A DNA stretch of 64,000 nucleotides from Aquilaria yunnanensis (lineage: Eukaryota; Streptophyta; Magnoliopsida; Malvales; Thymelaeaceae), in assembly GCA_039654915.1 (NCBI GenBank), contig CM077594.1, forward strand, positions 88,426,893-88,490,892, read 5' to 3'. The first letter of the stretch is position 1. Every line of letters begins with the position of its first letter. The notes beneath the pieces are model-generated. The model was not told the origin of the DNA, searched no databases, and saw only the letters and a list, made by a program, of their open reading frames with translations. Positions 58,118 through 64,000 of this stretch are shown here, piece by piece. The translations under genes and the position numbers were made by a program.

Positions 58118-61100
58118 CAAGGTTTTATCAATTTCATTACCCTTTAACTTCAACGAAATATTTTTGTTAATGTTTCAAAGTTTATTTATGGATAAATCTT
58201 TTTTTTGTCTTTTTAATTAGTGACTATACTAAAGATGAAGCCAAAAAGCATGAAAATTATCCCAGATATAATCTTCAATTTTTTTATTTTTAACTTCAAT
58301 AAAATATACTATTAAAATATACAATCAAATTATTGAAAATTAATTTTCATGAATATCTATGATTTATATGAGCTAAATTTCATCCTAAAATTTGTTTGTT
58401 ATCTTTACATTCTAAATAAAAATAAAAATATTTTAATTTGTCCCAATAAGTTCAGTTTGTTAACCAAACCAAAAGTTGTTACATAATAAGTGTATACATT
58501 GTACATAATAACTATTTCATATATAACAAAATTGATAATGCAAGAGTTTATTTAATTGGTAAAAAATTATTTCTCACTTTAAATTTCTATGAGATAAATT
58601 ATCAAATAATTTAAAATAATTTTAAAATATTGATGTTATATAAACACAGTTACTTAAGGCTTGTACATTTCATCTAATAGGGGATTGGCATGAAATGTTT
58701 TAAAAATAATTTTAAAAATAACACACTTATTTGAGGATTAAACTTTAGATCTACTTACCTTGACATCCGAGATATGGAAAATATTTGTAAGGCGTTTACA
58801 CTAGGTGTCCCAGGCACCATGGACTTATTTCTTCTTCTTATTCTTCTTTTTTTTTTTTTGTCCCCCTTCTTATTATTTGAGGATTAAACTATGGATCTAT
58901 TTACTTTGACATCTAAGATAGGAAATTAAGTTTTTGAGCAAACCCGTATACTGTTAAAAGTTATTTTTGCAACTAAGTGTAGTTTTTAAAATATTTCCTT
59001 ATTGATTATACTTAAGTCATTCATCTATATTTTAGTTTGCTTTTAAGTCGCAAAGCTTTGCTAACAACATTAAGGTTAATTTAAAAGGATAACTATAACT
59101 GAAAAGAATTAATAAATAATTAATAATAAATTAAAAATAAAAATTAGGAAGAAATTAATTAAACAATAAGCATGAAAGCACGAAGGTGAACTAAAATTTA
59201 CATGAATAGCTCTATGTGTGTAGTTCAATAAATTACAAACATGAATTTTCAAAGTACATAAATTATACATTTTATTAATTAGCTTCCTAAACTTTTTAAA
59301 GTAAAATTTAGATTTCATATAATCGGGGAGTAAGATGAAATATTTTAAAAAATTTAGAACCAAAAGAGAATACTAATAGGTTAAGAATGAACAAGAAACA
59401 TAATGAAAGTTTAGGGACTATCTACAAAATTTACCCTATTCTTTTTGTTAGCAAATTTTTTAACGTGGGTAAAATATAGGACTACATATTTAATTTTAAA
59501 TACAAAATAACAGTATATTTAACATTAAGTTGTTCTTTCTTCATATCTATGGTGTGTGTGTGTGTGTGTGTGTGTGTTTTTCTTGTTTCTATTTATGCCT
59601 ATTGTGTTTTTTGATAAATTTATTTTGAAATATATTATTAAATATTGTTTTATTAATTAAAAAATCTAATATAATTTTTACATTGTTTGGAGAAATAACT
59701 ACTTCAAAAATTAAATTAATTTATTGAAATAAGTATAAATATACATTTTGTGGGGACTTTATTTTTTGTGGGGACTTTATTTTTTAATCCACTAGTGACC
59801 CTATTTGGCATTAAAGTTAATAATTAGTAACAAAAATTTGAAGAAACTATATAAAAGTAGCTTCTAATTTTTTTTAGTAGTTTAATTTCCAATTTTAATA
59901 AATTACCTAAAGCTCTAATGCTAATCATAAAAAATTGTTCCTAAACAAGAACATGATAGCTAATATATTCAAGATAAAATAAGAAATAGATATAAGGTGC
60001 CTCATGAAAATTACTCAAATATAACCTTCAATTTGTTTGTTTTTTAACTTTGATAAAATATACTATTAAAATATGCAATTAATACTAGAAAAGTTATTCT
60101 CCTCGATCAATATCCTATGTGAGCTAAATGTTGTCCTAAACTTTTGATTGTTCTCTTTTTTCATTTTAAAAACATTTTAATTTGTCGCCACTGTGTTCAA
60201 CTCGTTAACCCAACAAAAAATTATTATATAATAACTTAATAAGTGCACACATTGTGCATAATAACCATTTCCTCTATGGAAAAAAAATTGATAATGAAAA
60301 ATTTTCTTTAATTGTAAAAAAACTATTTGTCAATTCAAATTTCTTAGAAATCAATTATTAAATAGTTTAAAATAATCTAAAAAATTGATGTTACGTAAAC
60401 ACAATTAGTTTGAATTAATAGATTTCATTCAATTGGAAACTAATATAGAATATTTTAAAAAACTTAGAACCAAAAGGTAGTACTTAATAGATTAAGAATG
60501 ACATGAAATCATGAATTAAAGGTTATGGACTATCTACAAAATTTACCCTATTTTTTATGTTACCCATTCTTTTAAACTTGGATAAACTATAATATTATAT
60601 ATTTTATTCCAAACAAAAACTTAGGGTATATTTACATTAAGTTGCATTTTTTATGCCTATTATGTGTTTTTTTATAAACTTATTAAAAATTGTATTTTGA
60701 AATATATTATTAAATAAATTTGAACTAATTACATGTACTTTATTTATGTTTGGAAAGTTTTATCAATTTCATTACCCTTTAAGTTCAAAGAAATATTTTT
60801 GTTAACACTTAAAATATATTCGTGGATAAATATTTTATTTGCCTATTTAATTAGGGCCTACATTTAAGATGAAACTAAAAATAAAATTATATGTAAGGTG
60901 ACCCCATGAGAATTACCCCAAATATAATGTTCAATTCGTTTGCCTTTTAACTTAGATAAAATATACCATTAAAATATGCAGTCAAATTACTAAAAAGTTA
61001 ATCTCCTTTAATACCTATGACTTATCTAAGCTAAATTTTATCCTAAAGTTTTGTCTGTTATCTTTTGATTCTAAAATAAAAAAAAATATTTTAATTTATT

Positions 61101-62745
61101 TCAGTAGTTTGATTTATTAACTAAACTAAAATTTGTTACATAATAAGTGCATACGTTGTACATAATAACTATTTCATATATGAAAAAAAATGAGAATACA
61201 ATATTTTATTTAATTTTTTAAAAAATTATTTCTCAATTAAAATTTATAAGGGAGAAATTATCAAACAAATTAAAATAATTTCAAAAAAATTAATATTACA
61301 TAGATACAGTTACTTTGAGTTAGTAGATTTCATCTAACTGGGGATTTGTATGAAATATTTTAAAATGTTTAGAACCAAAAGAGAATAATAGTAGGTTAAG
61401 AATGAAAAGGAAGTATAATTGAAGGTTAAGGGCTATCTAAAAAATTTGCCCTATTTTTTATGTTAGCGATTTTTTTAACTTGCAAAAAAAATAATACTAT
61501 TTATTTTTATTACAAATAAAAAATAATGGCATATTTAAGATTAAGTTATACTTTTTATTTGCATGGTGTTTGTTTTTTATTTTTTTCTAATTATGCCTAT
61601 TGTTTTTTTTTTATAATTTTATTAAAAAATTAAAATTTGAAATATATTATTAAGTATTATTTATTTAATTATTAAAAAAAATTAATATACTTTTAATATT
61701 TTTTTGGGGAAATAACCACTTTGAAAATTAAAATGATTTATTGAAATAAATATAAATGTAAATTTTGTGGGGTTTTATTCTTTATTCTCCTAGAGGCCTC
61801 ATTTGGCATTTTCATTAGCAATTTGGCATTAGAATTTAGAAAAAATCTATCTAAAGGTAGTTTTTAACTTTTTGCTTTGACAGTTTATTTTTCACTTTCA
61901 ATAAATTACCTAAAGTTCTAATGCTAATTGTAAAAATTATTCCCAAGAGGACATGACAGCTAATATAAGCAAGATAAAACAAAAAACAAATAGATATAAG
62001 GTGCCCAATGAAACCCAAATACAATCTTCATTTTGTTTGTTTTTCTTTTAACTTAGATAAAATATACTATTAAAATATGCAACTAACATTGGAAAGCTAA
62101 TCTCCTTCATCAATATCCTATGTGAGCTAAATTCCATCCTAAACTTTTTATTATTTTTTTTTCATTTTGAACCATTTAAAAACATTTTAATTTGTCCCCA
62201 CTAGGTGTAATTTGTTAACCTAACAAAACATTGTTACACAATAAGTGTATACATTGTGTACAATAACTATTTCATATATGGGAAAATTTGATAATGAAAA
62301 ATTTTTTAATTGTAAAAAAAACTATTTGTCAGTTCAAATTCCTCATAGAACAATTATTAAAAAGTTTAAAATAATTTAAAAAATTGATGTTACATAAACA
62401 TAGTTACTTTGAATTAATAGATTTCATCTAATTGGGGATTAATATAGAATATTTTCAAAAAATTTAGAACAAAAAGAGAATGCTTAATAGGTTAAGAATG
62501 ACAAGGAAGCATAAGTCAAAGGCAATGGACTATCTATAAAATTTACCCTATTTTTTATGTTACCAATTTTTTAAAAACTTGTATAAACTATAATACTATA
62601 TATTTTATTTCAAATAAAAACAAAGGGTATATAGATGTTAAGTTATATTTTTTTATGCCTATTATGTTTTAATAAACTTATTAGAAAAATTTATTTCAAA
62701 ATATATTATTAAATAAATTTATACTAATTACATGTACTTTATTCA
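58118..62745. repeat. Tandem array of AT-rich units (about 2.0 kb, two half-units each)
   Basis: Large unit 1 is about 58118-60756, large unit 2 about 60757-62745. Both start gttttatcaatttcattaccctttaa and end with ttaaataaattt.aactaattacatgtactttatt. Each holds two related halves: the marker aaaatatactattaaaatat occurs near 58301, 60055, 60958 and 62059. Unit 1 is about 0.64 kb longer because of extra sequence at roughly 58690-59320. The DNA is over 75% AT, with no genes and one (GT)13 at 59551-59577. Confidence 0.75.
59551..59577. repeat. GT microsatellite
   Basis: About 13 GT units in large unit 1. The matching site in unit 2 (about 61565) has only gtgtttgtt, so the repeat expanded after duplication. 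Confidence 0.9.
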
Positions 62746-63342
62746 CATTCTTCAAACGTGTAAATGACTAGCAAATATAAAGGACCAATAAAACCCAACA
62801 AGAAACCATATAATATAACAAACCACCCCCACATATTGAAACAGTAGTAGAAACAGCACTTCTTATTTTGCTACAGCGTACTCTAGGTAAGATTAAAAAA
62901 TATGAGACATTACCTCTAGATGAAAAGGGCACCGGAACAAACCAATCATTGCTGAATTTTGGCCAAAGTAAATTGCAGCATCCACTTCCCAATTTCATTT
63001 GCCCAAAGTAGCTGCCACAATGCCTAAAAGAATAAAAAAACAATAAATACCGAAAGGATAAGAAATACTTACTGCGCCAACAAGCTCAGACGCTACTTTG
63101 AACAAAGAATTACGCATTGCAAGCAAGGTAGTGTCGAGCTCGGCTTCTGTTCAGATGCTCGCGTACCAAGAAAATCATCCCTGCAAGTCAGCAAATTGGG
63201 ATAGACAAACACTACAAGACGAATGCTCATAAAGGAATGAAATAGAGGAAATAAAAAATAAAAAACTTAAGTGACTGGAGGTGGACGCGAACGCTAGAAA
63301 TGTAGGTTTTGTCGGTTTCTTACCTGAGAACGGCACGATTTG
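62746..63342 (-). other. Exon-like blocks of an unidentified minus-strand transcript
   Basis: On the - strand three blocks are bounded by good splice signals: about 63342-63325 (ends ctcag before gtaagaa), 63179-63072 (after ttgcag, before gtaagt), and 63024-62916 (after cttttag, before gtaatg). No frame stays open through all three, so this may be a non-coding leader or a dead gene. The copia LTR sits directly upstream. I do not recognise a product. Confidence 0.35.
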
Positions 63343-63574
63343 TGTTGGATGATTCAAAAGTCTCTCAACAATCAAATTTGTTAGAATTTTCTTTCTGTTG
63401 CAAGTGAATCTTGTTACCGTTAAGTTGTTTAGTTGTTTGAGTGTTTTTAGCTAAAGTCCTACTACATTACAACTTGTACCGCCTATAAAATGCTAAGCTT
63501 CCATTCAATAAAATGCATAAGTTCTAGCAGTTCTCTTCTTTAATTCAAAATTTTGCTTTGCCATTTACCTAACA
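63343..63574 (+). mobile_element. 5' LTR of a Ty1/copia retrotransposon (232 bp)
   Basis: It starts TGTTGG and ends CCTAACA (TGTT/AACA ends), just before the primer-binding site. Sequence near the end (gcctataaaatgc, then ttcaataaaatgc) gives a TATA box near 63483 and a polyadenylation-like AATAAA near 63507. The element continues past the window, so its 3' LTR and TSD cannot be checked. Confidence 0.82.
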
Positions 63575-63577
63575 TTG

Positions 63578-63589
63578 TGGTATCAGAGC
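63578..63589 (+). other. Primer-binding site for initiator Met tRNA
   Basis: TGGTATCAGAGC, complementary to the 3' end of plant initiator methionine tRNA and standard for copia elements. It stands 3 nt after the LTR and primes minus-strand cDNA. Confidence 0.9.
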
Positions 63590-63629
63590 GAGGTTCCTTT
63601 AAAACATTGGGATACTCGTGCAAGCAAGA

Positions 63630-64000
63630 ATGACGACCAATGACAGCACTTTTAATGTTGCCCAGCAACAAATACCAATCTTCAAAGGCAACAACTATGA
63701 ATTCTAGAGTATCAAGATGAAAAAGTTGTGCAAGTCCCAAGGGCTTTGGAATGTTATTGAAAAAGGATATGAAGAATCTAGCGATGACAACAAGCATGAG
63801 GAGGACAAAAAGAAAAACTCCAAGGCATTGTTTTTCATTCAGCAGGCAGTGCATGAAACAATATTCTCCCAAATTGTTGCAGCAACCACGACAAAGCAAG
63901 CGTGGTCAAAACTCAAAACAGAATACCAAGGCTCATCAAAGGTAATCGCTGTCAAACTTCAATCTTTTCAGGGTGATTTTGAAACAATGTGTGTGAAAAA
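63630..64000 (+). pseudogene. Copia gag, N-terminal part with one early stop, runs off window
   Basis: ATG 63630 opens MTTNDSTFNVAQQQIPIFKG, the usual copia gag start (UBN2/DUF4219 type). TAG at 63705-63707 replaces the Trp codon expected after NYEF. After it the same frame continues open to the window edge with SIKMKKLCKSQGLWNVIEKGYEE and AWSKLKTEYQGS, both conserved gag blocks. A single stop suggests a fairly young element. Read-through or a sequencing difference cannot be excluded. Confidence 0.82.

Noticed and set aside
62768..63043. 91-codon minus-strand frame
   Set aside because: It runs across the predicted acceptor at 63025 and donor at 62915 of an exon-like block and matches no family.
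1..64000. CRISPR arrays, bacterial operons or organelle insertions
   Set aside because: No regularly spaced short repeats, no operon-like gene runs and no plastid or mitochondrial genes were recognised; repeats present are transposon arrays or tandem duplications.

Overview
The window is nuclear DNA of a flowering plant, most likely a eudicot. It is AT-rich and dominated by transposable elements. The evidence is a 13-exon GT-AG gene for the proteasome subunit RPN2 that is very close to plant RPN2, an S1-like (SPH) secreted-protein gene of a plant-only family, plant L1-type LINEs, a Tat-lineage Ty3/gypsy element with the plant-specific second RNase H, plant hAT, MULE and CACTA elements, and a Ty1/copia LTR followed by an initiator-Met-tRNA primer site. 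I cannot name the species.

Layout. 1-12256 is one decayed L1 LINE on the + strand that was hit three times: by a non-autonomous hAT (253-1190), by a gypsy LTR insertion now 2904-10347, and by a long-TIR MULE (10969-12220). The target-site duplications (TSDs) let the LINE be rejoined. The gypsy part is rearranged. A complete solo-LTR-like copy (9494-10347) and a partial copy (2904-3152), each with about 310 bp of LINE attached, form a 558-bp ungapped direct repeat (2595-3152 and 9185-9742, offset exactly 6590). Between the copies lie a truncated pol on the - strand and a four-exon antisense gene on the + strand. 12930-18800 is a second L1 on the - strand. 18800-25060 holds a deleted hAT relative, a third L1 fragment and another hAT MITE. 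25949-33514 is RPN2, the only clearly functional housekeeping gene. 34101-48100 is repeat-filled intergenic DNA (MULEs, hATs, a fourth L1 fragment). 48753-49166 is the SPH gene. 49840-54001 is an insertion cluster: a tRNA-type SINE, an intact 3.09-kb hAT with a complete 724-residue transposase and perfect 8-bp TSD, and a MULE that seems to carry a gene 5' leader. 54842-55512 is a solo LTR with a G-quadruplex motif beside its TATA-like box. 55674 starts a lone CACTA terminus. 56845-62745 is tandemly repeated AT-rich DNA. From 63343 a copia element runs off the window.

Functionally, RPN2 is the scaffold of the 19S proteasome base and SPH is a small secreted protein; nothing links them. The rest is mobile DNA, nearly all dead. 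The exceptions are the hAT at 49969-53060, whose ORF, terminal inverted repeats (TIRs) and TSD are all intact, and possibly the copia element, whose gag has one early stop. I found no CRISPR, no tRNA or rRNA genes and no viral genes. The most unusual structures are the 558-bp duplication whose edge falls near the predicted LTR transcription start, the spliced antisense gene inside the Tat element, and the Tip100-type MITE whose empty site is preserved next door in a tandem repeat.
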